The translations under genes were made by a program, and so were the position numbers. 64,000 bases of DNA from Sphingomonas sp. BK235 (GTDB lineage Bacteria > Pseudomonadota > Alphaproteobacteria > Sphingomonadales > Sphingomonadaceae), in assembly GCF_004345855.1 (NCBI RefSeq), contig NZ_SLXN01000003.1, positions 1 to 64,000 on the forward strand, read 5' to 3'. Below, piece by piece: positions 21,145 through 30,034 of this stretch. The notes beneath the pieces are model-generated. The model saw only the letters and a list, made by a program, of their open reading frames with translations. It was not told where the DNA came from and made no database searches. Every line of letters starts with the position of its first letter. Position 1 is the stretch's first letter.

Positions 21145-22628
21145 TGCACGGGACGCCTCCGATGACCAGCTACACTCCGCCGGGCGACGGCCCGTTCGCC
21201 ATCCCCACCGGCCTGCTGATCGGCGAGCGCTGGACCGCCGCCGCGAACGGCGCGACGATCGCGGTCGACGATCCCGCCACGGGCGCGACGCTCACCGAGG
21301 TCGCCGACGCCGCAGTGGCGGAGGGGATCGCGGCGGTGGACGCCGCGGCGGCAGCTGCGGCCGAATGGGCCGCGACCGCGCCGCGGAAGCGCGCCGACGT
21401 GCTGCTCGCCTGCTTCCACGCGATGATGGCGCAGCAGGAGTGGCTGGCGCAGCTGATCTCGCTGGAGAATGGCAAGGCGCTGACCGACGCGCGCGGCGAG
21501 GTGGCCTATGCCGCCGAGTTCTTCCGCTGGTACGCCGAGGAAGCGGTGCGCATCCCCGGCGAGCTGGGGACGTCGCCCGCGGGCGGCAACCGCATCATGG
21601 TGCAATATCAGCCGATCGGCATCGCGCTGCTGATCACGCCGTGGAACTTCCCCGCGGCGATGGCGACGCGCAAGATCGCGCCGGCGTTGGCGGCAGGCTG
21701 CACCTGCATCCTCAAGCCCGCGTCGGAGACGCCGCTGACCGCCTTGGCGGTGGCCGAGATCATGCGCCGCGCCGGCGTACCCGCGGGCGTGGTCAACGTC
21801 GTCACCACCAGCCAGCCCGGCGCGGTGTGCAGCGCGATCCTGCACGACCCGCGCGTGCGCAAGCTGTCCTTCACCGGCTCGACCCAGGTCGGCCGCGTGC
21901 TGCTGCGCGAGGCGGCCGACCAAGTGATCAGCGCGTCGATGGAACTCGGCGGCAACGCACCCTTCGTGGTGTTCGACGACGCCGACCTCGACGCCGCGAT
22001 CGAGGGGGCGATGGTCGCCAAGATGCGCAACGCCGGCGAGGCCTGCACCGCCGCCAACCGGCTGTACGTCCAGCGCGGCATCCACGACGCCTTCGTGGCC
22101 AGATTGGTCGAGCGCATGGGCGCGCTGAAGGTCGGCGCCGGCACCGATCCCGCCACCCAGTGCGGCGCGATGATCAACCGCAAGGCGGTCGACAAGATCG
22201 AGCGACTCGTCGCCGACGCGGTCGCCAAGGGCGCGCGGGTCGAGCTGGGCGGCGAGACCCCCGCCGGCGACGGCTATTTCTACCCGCCCTCGGTGATCGC
22301 GGATGTGAGGCCCGGCTCCGAGATCCTGCGCGAGGAAGTGTTCGGCCCGGTCGCGGCGGTGACCGCGTTCGACACCGCCGAGGAGGCGGTCGCGCTAGCC
22401 AACGACACCGAGTACGGCCTCGCCGCTTATGTCTATTCGGCCGATCTCAAGCGCGCGCTGGCGGTAGCCGAGCGGATCGAGTGCGGCATGGTCGCGGTCA
22501 ACCGCGGGCTGGTGTCGGACGCCGCCGCGCCGTTCGGCGGCATGAAGCAGAGCGGGCTCGGGCGCGAAGGGTCGCACCACGGCCTGCTCGAATATTGCGA
22601 GGCGAAATATATCGCGGTGACGTGGTGA
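21144..22628 (+). CDS. NAD(P)-dependent aldehyde dehydrogenase, succinate-semialdehyde dehydrogenase-like
   Basis: A 494-residue aldehyde dehydrogenase close to the GabD group. Motifs: ITPWNFPAAM and LKPASETPLTA (cofactor site), FTGSTQVGR, MELGGNAP with the general-base Glu near 268, and GEACTAANR with the nucleophile Cys near 302. It oxidises an aldehyde, likely the product of the preceding alcohol dehydrogenase, to an acid. ATG 21144 shares one base with the previous TGA; ATG 21162 is an alternative N-terminus. It ends in a GTGA overlap with the PQQ dehydrogenase gene. Confidence 0.9.
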   Translation: MHGTPPMTSYTPPGDGPFAIPTGLLIGERWTAAANGATIAVDDPATGATLTEVADAAVAEGIAAVDAAAAAAAEWAATAPRKRADVLLACFHAMMAQQEWLAQLISLENGKALTDARGEVAYAAEFFRWYAEEAVRIPGELGTSPAGGNRIMVQYQPIGIALLITPWNFPAAMATRKIAPALAAGCTCILKPASETPLTALAVAEIMRRAGVPAGVVNVVTTSQPGAVCSAILHDPRVRKLSFTGSTQVGRVLLREAADQVISASMELGGNAPFVVFDDADLDAAIEGAMVAKMRNAGEACTAANRLYVQRGIHDAFVARLVERMGALKVGAGTDPATQCGAMINRKAVDKIERLVADAVAKGARVELGGETPAGDGYFYPPSVIADVRPGSEILREEVFGPVAAVTAFDTAEEAVALANDTEYGLAAYVYSADLKRALAVAERIECGMVAVNRGLVSDAAAPFGGMKQSGLGREGSHHGLLEYCEAKYIAVTW

Positions 22629-24736
22629 GCGCGCCGGGTCTCACCCGCCGCCACCTGCTGGCGGGCACCGCCGCCTCGGCGCTGGTGCTCGCGATCGACC
22701 CGGCGGCGCTGGCGGCGCCGATGCAGGACGCGGACGCGCCGCCGCCCGACACCGAGTGGCGCAGCTACGCCGCGGACAAGGCGAACACGCGCTACTCGCC
22801 GCTCGACCAGATCAACGCCGACAATTTCAACGACCTCGAGATCGCCTGGAGCGTCAAGACCGACGTGTTCGGCGCGCGCAAGGAATATCAGTTCGAGCCG
22901 ACCCCGCTGCTGGTGAAGGGCCGTCTGTTCCTCCCCGCCGGGTCGCGCCGCGACTGCGTCGCGCTCGACGCGGCGACCGGCGAGCTGCTGTGGATGCACC
23001 GCGTCGACGAGGGACAGCGCGCGCTCAACTCGCCGCGCCAGCTCTCCGGCCACGGCGTATCCTATTGGACCGACGGGACGGTCGAGCGGATCCTCTACGT
23101 CACGATCGGCTACCAGCTGGTCTCGCTCGACGCCAACACGGGCATCCCCGATCCCGATTTCGGCACCAACGGCATCGTCGATCTCAAGAAGGACTTCGAC
23201 CAGGAGCTCGACGTCGACACCGCCGACGTCGGCCTCCACGCCACGCCGATGGTGGCGCGCGACACGGTGGTGGTCGGCGCGGCGCATACCGCGGGCGACG
23301 TGCCGGCGGTGCGCAAGAACGTGAAGGGCTATATCCGCGGCTTCGACGTGCGCACGGGCAAGCGCAAGTGGATCTTCCACACGATCCCGCGCAAGGGCGA
23401 GTACGGCTACGACACCTGGCTCAACGGCGACGCCGACGAGGCGGGCAATGCCGGTGCCTGGGCCGAGATGTCCGCCGACGAGGAACTGGGGCTCGTGTAC
23501 GTCCCGGTCGAGCTGCCGACCGGCGACGAGATGGGCATGTTCCGGCGCGGCAACGCGCTGTTCGGCGAATCGCTGGTCGCGCTCGACCTCGAGACCGGGA
23601 AGCGCCGCTGGCATTATCAGCTGGTGCATCACGGGCTGTGGGATCGCGACATCCCGTGTGCGCCGATCCTGTGCGACATCCCGGTCGGCGGCCGCACCGT
23701 CAAGGCGCTCGCGCAGCCGACCAAGCAGGCGTTCCTGTACGTGCTCGACCGCGCGACGGGCAAGCCGATCTGGCCGATCGTCGAGCGCAAGGTCGAGCGC
23801 GGCGACGTGCCCGGCGAATGGTACAGCCCGACCCAGCCGGTCCCGTCCAAGCCGCCCGCCTATGACGTGCAGGGTGTGACCGAGGACGACCTCATCGACT
23901 TCACCCCGGCGCTCCGCGCCAAGGCGGTCGAGTTCGTGAAGTCGTACAAGATCGGCCCGCTCTTCACGCCGCCGACGGTGAGCAAGCCGGGCCGCTGGGG
24001 GACGATCTCGGCGCCGGGGGTCCAGGGCGGGACCAACTGGCCGGGCGGCTGCTACGACCCCGAGACGCACATGGTCTACGTCTATTCCAAGACGCAGCCC
24101 TCGCTGATGGGGATCGTGCCCAACGCCGATCCCAAGGTGTCCGAGTTCCCGCAGGTGCATGGCGTGGCCGGGCGCGAGGCGCGCGCGCTGCCGGCGATGG
24201 GCTCTACCAGGCCGAGGATGCCCAACATGGAGGCGCCGCCCGCGGGCGCCCCGGCGGGGGGCAAGCCCGCCGGCGCGTCCAAGGGACCGCCACCGGGCTT
24301 CCTCGCCGTCGACGGTCTGCCGCTGCTCAAGCCGCCGTACGGCCGGATCACCGCGATCGACCTGAGCAAGGGCGATCTCGCCTGGCAGGTCGCGCACGGC
24401 GAGACGCCCGACAACGTGCGCAACCATCCCGCGCTCAAGGGGCGCAAGATCCCGCGCACCGGCCGCGCCGGCAACCTTGGCCCATTGGTGACCAAGACCT
24501 TGGTGATCTGCGGCGAGGCGGGCTTCTACACCAACGAGTACGGCATCCGCGGCGCGATGCTGCGCGCCTATGACAAGGCCACCGGCGAGGAGAAAGGCGC
24601 GGTGTACATGACCGCGCCGCAGAGCGGATCGCCGATGACCTATCGTCTGAAAGGGCGCCAATATATCGTCGTCGCCACGGGCGGCGGCAATGCCAGCGCG
24701 GAGCTGGTCGCCTACCGACTGCCGGGAGTAGCGTGA
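22625..24736 (+). CDS. PQQ-dependent dehydrogenase, Tat-exported
   Basis: A 703-residue quinoprotein with the eight-bladed propeller of the glucose/alcohol dehydrogenase class, lacking the membrane anchor and the cytochrome domain of some relatives. It starts with a twin-arginine signal (TRRHLLAGTAASALVLA). Repeat signatures include EWRSYAADKANTRYSPLDQI, ALDAATGELLW, VRTGKRKWIFHTIPR, LDRATGKPIW and GGTNWPGGCYDPE. A Pro/Gly/Ala-rich insert lies near residues 530-560. It oxidises an alcohol or lactol in the periplasm; electrons should pass to the cytochrome c encoded next. GTG 22625 overlaps the previous stop; its own TGA overlaps the cytochrome start region. Confidence 0.9.
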   Translation: MSAPGLTRRHLLAGTAASALVLAIDPAALAAPMQDADAPPPDTEWRSYAADKANTRYSPLDQINADNFNDLEIAWSVKTDVFGARKEYQFEPTPLLVKGRLFLPAGSRRDCVALDAATGELLWMHRVDEGQRALNSPRQLSGHGVSYWTDGTVERILYVTIGYQLVSLDANTGIPDPDFGTNGIVDLKKDFDQELDVDTADVGLHATPMVARDTVVVGAAHTAGDVPAVRKNVKGYIRGFDVRTGKRKWIFHTIPRKGEYGYDTWLNGDADEAGNAGAWAEMSADEELGLVYVPVELPTGDEMGMFRRGNALFGESLVALDLETGKRRWHYQLVHHGLWDRDIPCAPILCDIPVGGRTVKALAQPTKQAFLYVLDRATGKPIWPIVERKVERGDVPGEWYSPTQPVPSKPPAYDVQGVTEDDLIDFTPALRAKAVEFVKSYKIGPLFTPPTVSKPGRWGTISAPGVQGGTNWPGGCYDPETHMVYVYSKTQPSLMGIVPNADPKVSEFPQVHGVAGREARALPAMGSTRPRMPNMEAPPAGAPAGGKPAGASKGPPPGFLAVDGLPLLKPPYGRITAIDLSKGDLAWQVAHGETPDNVRNHPALKGRKIPRTGRAGNLGPLVTKTLVICGEAGFYTNEYGIRGAMLRAYDKATGEEKGAVYMTAPQSGSPMTYRLKGRQYIVVATGGGNASAELVAYRLPGVA

Positions 24737-25185
24737 TGATGGAGCGGACGACGCGATATGGCCTCTGGGCGCTCGGCGCGGCGGCGCTGACGCTCGGCAG
24801 CGCGGTGGTGGTGCGGGCGCAGGGCGGGCAGCGCGACGTGTGGAACGGCGTCTACACCGCCGAGCAGGCCGCGCGCGGCAAGCTGGCCTATGCCGAGAAT
24901 TGCGCCGCCTGCCACGGCGATACGCTGGCCGGGATCGACGTCGCGCCCGCGCTGGTCGGCGGCGGCTTCCTCAACAATTGGAACGGCACCTCCGCGGGCG
25001 ACCTGTTCTCGCGCATCAAGACGACGATGCCGTTGAGCGCGCCCGGGAGCCTGCCGGGCAAGACCGTCGCCGACATTCAGGCCTATATCTTCGAGGTCAA
25101 CGGTTTCCCCGCGGGCAAGCTGCCGCTGCCACCGAGCCAGCCGATGGCGGCGGGGATCATGATCGCGCCCAAGCCGGTGGGGTAG
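24736..25185 (+). CDS. c-type cytochrome, partner of PQQ dehydrogenase
   Basis: A 149-residue periplasmic cytochrome c: an N-terminal signal or anchor helix (residues 8-25), one haem site CAACH in YAENCAACHGDTLAGID, and a C-terminal helix. Read as the electron acceptor of the PQQ dehydrogenase, with which its start overlaps. GGGAG at 24724 serves ATG 24736 or 24739; the GTG at 24733 would make a 4-base overlap. Last gene of the operon. Confidence 0.87.
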   Translation: MMERTTRYGLWALGAAALTLGSAVVVRAQGGQRDVWNGVYTAEQAARGKLAYAENCAACHGDTLAGIDVAPALVGGGFLNNWNGTSAGDLFSRIKTTMPLSAPGSLPGKTVADIQAYIFEVNGFPAGKLPLPPSQPMAAGIMIAPKPVG

Positions 25186-25212
25186 GGGAGGCTTGGACTG
25201 CCGCACTTGCCG

Positions 25213-25310
25213 GCGTCATCCTGAACTCGTTTGAGGATCCACCGTGCCGCACCACTAGGCGCCGGGGCGCTCGCGGGACAGTGGATCCTGAAACGAGTTC
25301 AGGATGACGC
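25213..25310. repeat. palindromic repeat, type C
   Basis: GCGTCATCCTGAACTCGTTT / GAGGATCCACCGTGCCGC opposite GTGGATCCTGAAACGAGTTC / AGGATGACGC. It sits between the convergent cytochrome and enoyl-CoA hydratase genes. Confidence 0.9.
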
Positions 25311-25327
25311 TAGTGGGAGATGCTCGC

Positions 25328-26104
25328 TCACTCCCCCGTCCACGCCGGCACACGCTTGGTCTTGGCCAGGAAGTCCGCCACGCCGCGCCGGAAATCGGCG
25401 CTGCCGTACACCTGCTCGATCAGCGGCTCGATCGCGGGCAGGCCGTCGAAGGTCATTCGCCGCAGCGTCTCCTTCGTCACCCGCGTCGTCAGCGGCGCGT
25501 TCTCCGCGGCGCGCGCGCACAGGGCCGCCACCTCGGCGTCGAGCGCGTCGCGCTCCACCACCTTGAGCAGGAAGCCGCTCGCGCGCAGCTCCTCCGCCCC
25601 GACGATCTCGCCGAGCAGCACCATCCGTCGCGCCACCGCCACGCCCACCGCGCCGCCGATCCGCGCCAGGCTGGCGGCGGAGAGGCAGTTGCCGATCGTC
25701 CGCCCGATCGGCGAGCCGAAGCGCGCGTCAGGGGTCGCCACGCGGAAGTCGCACGCCGAGCTGATGTTGAGCCCGCCGCCGACCGCCCAGCCTTCCACCA
25801 CCGCGATCGTGGTGCACGGCAAGGCGTCGATCGCGCCCATACACTCGTCGATCTCGCGTTCGTAGGCGACGCCCTGCGCGCCCTCGGCGTAATCGGCGAA
25901 TTTGGTGATGTCGGTGCCCGAGATGAACGCTTTCCCCCCGGTACCGCGGAAGGTCACCACGCGGACGCTGGGATCGTCCGCGACCGCGCGCGCGGCGTCG
26001 CGCAGCGCCAGCCACATCGCACTGGTCAGCGCGTTGTGCGCGGCGGGGTTGTCGAACCGGACATGGACCGCGTCACCGTCGCGCGTGACGACGATCCCGC
26101 TCAC
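25328..26104 (-). CDS. enoyl-CoA hydratase/isomerase family protein
   Basis: A 258-residue crotonase-fold protein. It shows the CoA/oxyanion segments GTGGKAFISGTDITKFADY and VEGWAVGGGLNISSACDFRVA and the C-terminal helices. Likely hydrates or isomerises an enoyl-CoA formed after the CoA-transferase step. Its GTG start at 26104 overlaps the TGA of the CoA-transferase gene (GTGA), so the two are made together; the pairing recalls CaiB/CaiD of carnitine metabolism, but the substrate here is not known. The residues at the usual catalytic Glu positions are not clear, so isomerase or other crotonase chemistry is possible. Confidence 0.85.
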   Translation of the reverse strand: MSGIVVTRDGDAVHVRFDNPAAHNALTSAMWLALRDAARAVADDPSVRVVTFRGTGGKAFISGTDITKFADYAEGAQGVAYEREIDECMGAIDALPCTTIAVVEGWAVGGGLNISSACDFRVATPDARFGSPIGRTIGNCLSAASLARIGGAVGVAVARRMVLLGEIVGAEELRASGFLLKVVERDALDAEVAALCARAAENAPLTTRVTKETLRRMTFDGLPAIEPLIEQVYGSADFRRGVADFLAKTKRVPAWTGE

Positions 26105-27288
26105 GCCACCGCCTCGGTCGCCGCGGGCAGCAGCCCGCGCTCGGCCAGCTCGCGGCGGATCTCGGCGTCATGCTCGTTGAGCAGGGGCGGGGGCAGGCGC
26201 ACCTCCTGCGGTGTGCCGCGCATCTTCACGGGAAAGCCGAGCGCGCGGAACTCGCCCTCGACCGGATGCGGCACCTGCATCACCATGTCGCGCGCGACCG
26301 CCTGCTCGCTCGCCACCGCCTCGCCATAGTCGAGGATCGGCGCCGCCGGCACGCCCGCGGCGAGCAGCAGGTCGATCCACTCCTGGCTGGTGCGCGTCAC
26401 GAAGGTCGGCGCCAGTTCCTCGATCAGCACCTCGCGGTTCGCCACGCGCGCGGCGTTGGTGGCGTAGCGCTCGTCGTCCTGCAGCTCGGGTCGGCCGATC
26501 ACCTGGAGCAGCTTGAGCCACAGGCCCTGGTTCGCCGCGCCGATCACGAACCAATCGTCCGACGCGCGCACCGCCTGATACGGTGCCGACATGCGGTTGG
26601 CCGAGCCGATCGGCGTCGGCGCGCGGCCGGTGCCCCAATATTCGGTCGTCTCCCAGATCGAAAGCCCCATCGCGGCCTCGAGCAGCGAGGCGTCGATATA
26701 CTGCCCCTGTCCCGACGCCTGCCGCCCGATTACCGCGCTGAGGATGCCGTACACCGAGAAGAGCCCGGCGCCGAGGTCCGCCACCGCGATCGAGTTCTTG
26801 GCCGGCTCCATGCCGGGAAAGCCGTTCGAGCTGAGCACGCCCGACATCGCCTGCGCGATCAGGTCGAAACCGGGGCGCTGCGCCCACGGGCCGGTCTGGC
26901 CGAAGCCGGAGATGCTGGCGTAGATCAGCCGCGGGTTGAGCGCGGCGAGCGTGTCATAGTCGATGCCGAGCCGCTGCGCGACGCCGGGGCGGGCGTTCTC
27001 CACCACGATGTCGGCGGTCTGCACCAAGGCGTAGAGCACCGCGCGGTCGGCCTCGTCCTTGAGGTCGAGCGTGATGCTGCGCTTGTTGCGGTTGAGCGCG
27101 AGGAAGCCGGGGCTGTCCTCGCCCTTGAGCCGAAAGCCCATCGAGTGGCGGGTCGAATCGCCGGTACGCGGCGGTTCGATCTTGATCACGTCCGCGCCCA
27201 TGTCGCCGAGCAGCATGCAGCAGAACGGCCCCGCCATCACCTGCGAGATATCGAGCACTCTCAGGCCCTTCAGCGGCAAGTCCGGCAT
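26101..27288 (-). CDS. family III CoA-transferase (CaiB/BaiF)
   Basis: A 395-residue class III CoA-transferase, moving CoA from a donor thioester to a carboxylate. It begins LPLKGLRVLDISQVMAGPF, typical of the family; further signs are GADVIKIEPPRTGDSTR, NRNKRSITLDLK, and IAVADLGAG with the probable catalytic Asp near 170. ATG 27288 follows an AGAGAG ribosome-binding site; longer upstream frames lack the family start. It is divergent from the second PQQ dehydrogenase, and operator-like site C lies in the 157-bp gap. It would activate the acid produced by the oxidations for beta-oxidation-like steps (inference). Confidence 0.9.
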   Translation of the reverse strand: MPDLPLKGLRVLDISQVMAGPFCCMLLGDMGADVIKIEPPRTGDSTRHSMGFRLKGEDSPGFLALNRNKRSITLDLKDEADRAVLYALVQTADIVVENARPGVAQRLGIDYDTLAALNPRLIYASISGFGQTGPWAQRPGFDLIAQAMSGVLSSNGFPGMEPAKNSIAVADLGAGLFSVYGILSAVIGRQASGQGQYIDASLLEAAMGLSIWETTEYWGTGRAPTPIGSANRMSAPYQAVRASDDWFVIGAANQGLWLKLLQVIGRPELQDDERYATNAARVANREVLIEELAPTFVTRTSQEWIDLLLAAGVPAAPILDYGEAVASEQAVARDMVMQVPHPVEGEFRALGFPVKMRGTPQEVRLPPPLLNEHDAEIRRELAERGLLPAATEAVA

Positions 27289-27340
27289 GTCTCTCTCCTC
27301 ACACGTGACGCGGCCCCAGCCCGCGCCGATCCGCCACAGA

Positions 27341-27355
27341 TCATATTGTATAGGA
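27341..27355. promoter_or_regulatory. GntR operator-like site C (divergent promoters)
   Basis: TCATATTGTATAGGA: same 15-bp frame as site A (TCATAT, 3 bases, ATA-GA) with one mismatch in the right arm. It is placed between the divergent CoA-transferase and PQQ dehydrogenase genes, so it could control both. Confidence 0.5.
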
Positions 27356-27445
27356 TCGAGCGGCTTGCTAGCACCGTTGAAATGACGGGACAACGTTGTG
27401 GCCGCCCGGCGCGGAACGCAACGTCGCCGAACGGGAGAGTGGAGC

Positions 27446-29374
27446 GTGGCGAGCAGGATCAAGCGCCCTGAGAGGCGCGTCGCGCGGGCGGGGACGATGC
27501 TGGCCGCGGCGGCGGCGCTAATTGCGGGCGCGGGCGCGCCGCTGCTCGCGCAGGCCAAGGGCGACTGGCAGGGTTATGGCCGCGACGAGAGCCACGCGCG
27601 CCACTCGCCGCTGACCGAGATCACGCCCGCGAACGTCGCCAGGCTGCGGCAGGTGTGGACCTATCACATGCGCCCCGCGGGCACGACGGGCGAGACGATC
27701 CCGATGCCCGACAGCGTCCCCGCCAAGTTCCGCACCGGCTTCTCCGCCTCCGAGGCGACGCCGCTGGTGGTCAAGGGGATCATGTATCTCGCCACGCCCT
27801 ACAAGCGCGTCGTCGCGCTGGATGCCGCGACGGGCGCGGAGCGCTGGGTCTTCGCGCTGCCGGGCAACGACCAGCCCTCGACGCGCGGCGTCGCTTACTG
27901 GCCCGGCGGCAAGGGGACGGGCGCGCGGATCGTCTTCGGCACGCGCAGCGGCAAGCTGATCGCGCTCGACGCCGCCACGGGTCAGCCCGCCGCCGGCTTC
28001 GGCACCGCCGGGGCGGTGGACATGAAGACGCCCGAGGTGATGAACGGCACGCGCGCGCCGCTCGGTATGAGCAGCCCGCCCGCGATCTACCGCGACGTCA
28101 TCATCACCGGCTCGCGCGTGCAGGAGATGCCGGTGAAAGGCGCCGCCGGCGACGTGCGCGGCTGGGACGCGCGCACCGGCAGATTGCTCTGGACCTTCCA
28201 CACCATCCCGCAGCCGGGCGAGCCCAATTTCGGCACCTGGGAGGGCGACAGCTGGCAGAAGCGCTCGGGCACGAACGTCTGGACCTTCGTGCTCGTCGAC
28301 GACAAGCGCGGCATCGCCTATCTGCCGGTCGGCGCGCCGACGTTCGATCGCTGGGGCGGGGATCGCAAGGGGCAGAATCTGTACGGCAACTCGATCGTCG
28401 CGGTCGAGGCGGCGACGGGCAAGTATCTCTGGCACTTCCAGACGGTCCACCACGACATCTGGGACGTCGACCTGCCCAGCGCGACGCTGATCGAGGTGCG
28501 CCGCGGCGGCCGCACGATCCCCGCGATCGCGGTGATGAACAAGACTGCGACGATGTTCATCCTCGACCGCGTCACCGGCAAGCCGCTGTACGACGTGCGC
28601 GAAGTGCCGGTCCCGACCGACACCGATATCCCCGGCGAGCAGCCCTGGCCGACCCAGCCGATGCCGGTCACGCCGCCGCCGCTGGCGCGGCTGAGCTATG
28701 CCGCGACCGATCTGGTCGACGGGCCGCCCGCGCTGCGCGCCGCGTGCGAGAAGCTGGTCGCCGATCTCACCGTCGCGCCGAGCAAGCCGTTCCAGCCGCT
28801 GCGCGCCGACAGCGCGGTCAACTTCTTCCCCGGCAGCCTCGGCGGGGTCGACTGGGGCGGGGGCGCGTTCGATCCGAAAAGCGGGCTGTACGTCGTCAAC
28901 GTCAACAATCTCGCCAGCCCGCAGCAGCTCGCGCAGCAGCCCGACGGCAGCTGGGGCATGAAGGCGGGCTACGCCTACTTCCAGGACAAGGAGACCGGCC
29001 TGCCGTGCCAGAAGGGGCCGTGGGGCGAGCTGGTCGCGGTGAACGTCGACACCGGCGCGGTGGCGTGGCGCAAGGTGCTGGGCACGAACGACGATCCCGC
29101 CTTCGCCGCGAACGGCGTGATCAGCGCGGGCGGACCGATCACCACTGCCAGCGGGCTGACCTTCATCGGCGCGACGCGCGACGCCACGATCCGCGGCTTC
29201 GAAACGAAGAGCGGCGCGCTGCTGTGGTCGGCGCCGCTGCCCGCGTCCAACTACGGCACGCCGATGACCTATCGCGCCGCCGACGGCCGCCAGATGGTCG
29301 CCGCGGTGGCGACCGGCGGCTTCGCCTTCCAACCCGCGACCAGCGACCAGGTGGTCGCCTTCGCCGTCCGCTGA
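27446..29374 (+). CDS. PQQ-dependent dehydrogenase, exported
   Basis: A 642-residue soluble quinoprotein dehydrogenase, only distantly similar in motif wording to the one at 22625. A signal peptide (ARAGTMLAAAAALIAGAGAPLLAQ) precedes DWQGYGRDESHARHSPLTEI, then propeller repeats: VVALDAATGAERWVFAL, WDARTGRLLWTFHTIPQPGE, LDRVTGKPLYDV and GGVDWGGGAFDPKSGLYVV. The gene begins at GTG 27446, with GAGAGTGGAG upstream. A one-haem cytochrome gene follows 11 bases later, again giving a dehydrogenase-cytochrome pair. Upstream operator C suggests GntR control. Alcohol, aldose or cyclic hemiacetal are possible substrates; the nearby lactonase favours a lactol. Confidence 0.88.
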   Translation: MASRIKRPERRVARAGTMLAAAAALIAGAGAPLLAQAKGDWQGYGRDESHARHSPLTEITPANVARLRQVWTYHMRPAGTTGETIPMPDSVPAKFRTGFSASEATPLVVKGIMYLATPYKRVVALDAATGAERWVFALPGNDQPSTRGVAYWPGGKGTGARIVFGTRSGKLIALDAATGQPAAGFGTAGAVDMKTPEVMNGTRAPLGMSSPPAIYRDVIITGSRVQEMPVKGAAGDVRGWDARTGRLLWTFHTIPQPGEPNFGTWEGDSWQKRSGTNVWTFVLVDDKRGIAYLPVGAPTFDRWGGDRKGQNLYGNSIVAVEAATGKYLWHFQTVHHDIWDVDLPSATLIEVRRGGRTIPAIAVMNKTATMFILDRVTGKPLYDVREVPVPTDTDIPGEQPWPTQPMPVTPPPLARLSYAATDLVDGPPALRAACEKLVADLTVAPSKPFQPLRADSAVNFFPGSLGGVDWGGGAFDPKSGLYVVNVNNLASPQQLAQQPDGSWGMKAGYAYFQDKETGLPCQKGPWGELVAVNVDTGAVAWRKVLGTNDDPAFAANGVISAGGPITTASGLTFIGATRDATIRGFETKSGALLWSAPLPASNYGTPMTYRAADGRQMVAAVATGGFAFQPATSDQVVAFAVR

Positions 29375-29385
29375 GGTCCATCGCC

Positions 29386-29709
29386 ATGACCGATCCGATC
29401 GTCCGTCTCGCCGCCGCCAGTGTCGCGGCCGCTGCCGCGGCGCTGCTGGGCGCGGCCGCGCTGGCGGCGCAGCAGCCCGCCACCCCCGCGCCGGGGCCGG
29501 GGCTGGACCTGATCAACGAGCGCTGCGGCTTCTGCCACACCACCAACCAGGTCTTCGCCGCGCACAAGTCCGCCGCCGAATGGCCGGCCCTGGTGCAGTC
29601 GATGATCGACCGCGGCGCCGAGCTCTCGCCCGAGGAACAGAAAGTGATGAGCGATTATCTCGTCGCCAATCTAGCGACCGACAGGAAGGCCGGCGCGACC
29701 GGGCATTGA
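29386..29709 (+). CDS. small c-type cytochrome
   Basis: A 107-residue periplasmic cytochrome with a signal peptide (about residues 1-27) and one haem motif CGFCH in INERCGFCHTTNQVF, then KSAAEWPALVQSMIDRG typical of small cytochromes. It follows the PQQ dehydrogenase gene by 11 bases and is probably its electron acceptor. Confidence 0.85.
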   Translation: MTDPIVRLAAASVAAAAAALLGAAALAAQQPATPAPGPGLDLINERCGFCHTTNQVFAAHKSAAEWPALVQSMIDRGAELSPEEQKVMSDYLVANLATDRKAGATGH

Positions 29710-29751
29710 GGGGAGGCGTCTGAGCCGGAGCGCGGCTCGCCCCAACCTTGC

Positions 29752-29847
29752 CGTCATCCTGAGCTTGTCTCAGGATCCACGGTGCCGCCAGCGCCTCGGC
29801 CTCTGGATGTGTGGATGGGTGGATCCTGAAACGAGTTCAGGATGACG
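29752..29847. repeat. palindromic repeat, type C
   Basis: CGTCATCCTGAGCTTGTCTC / AGGATCCACGGTGCCGCC opposite GGTGGATCCTGAAACGAGTT / CAGGATGACG. Followed 36 bases later by a type B copy; together they fill most of the 325-bp gap. Confidence 0.9.
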
Positions 29848-29882
29848 CCAGTGTGTGATCGATCTGGTGTGACCCAGCGCAG

Positions 29883-29958
29883 GTGCTCCTGCGGAGGCAG
29901 GAGCCGAGGGCCACCAGCGTCACGCCTGCGGCCCTGGGCTCCGGCGTTCGCGGAGCAC
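29883..29958. repeat. palindromic repeat, type B
   Basis: GTGCTCCTGCGGAGGCAGGA / GCCGAGGGCC opposite GCGGCCCTGGGCTCCGGCGT / TCGCGGAGCAC, matching the copies at 9105 and 55875. Confidence 0.8.
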
Positions 29959-30034
29959 GGTCAACCTAAGTGGATCAAACAGCTAGGACGGGATGAGGCG
30001 AGGGCGCTAGACGGGCAGCGCAACCGCCCCCCTG

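Noticed and set aside
26101..27558. CoA-transferase extended to 485 residues
   Set aside because: The extra N-terminus crosses operator-like site C and the divergent promoter region and has no family match; the family start is at 27288.
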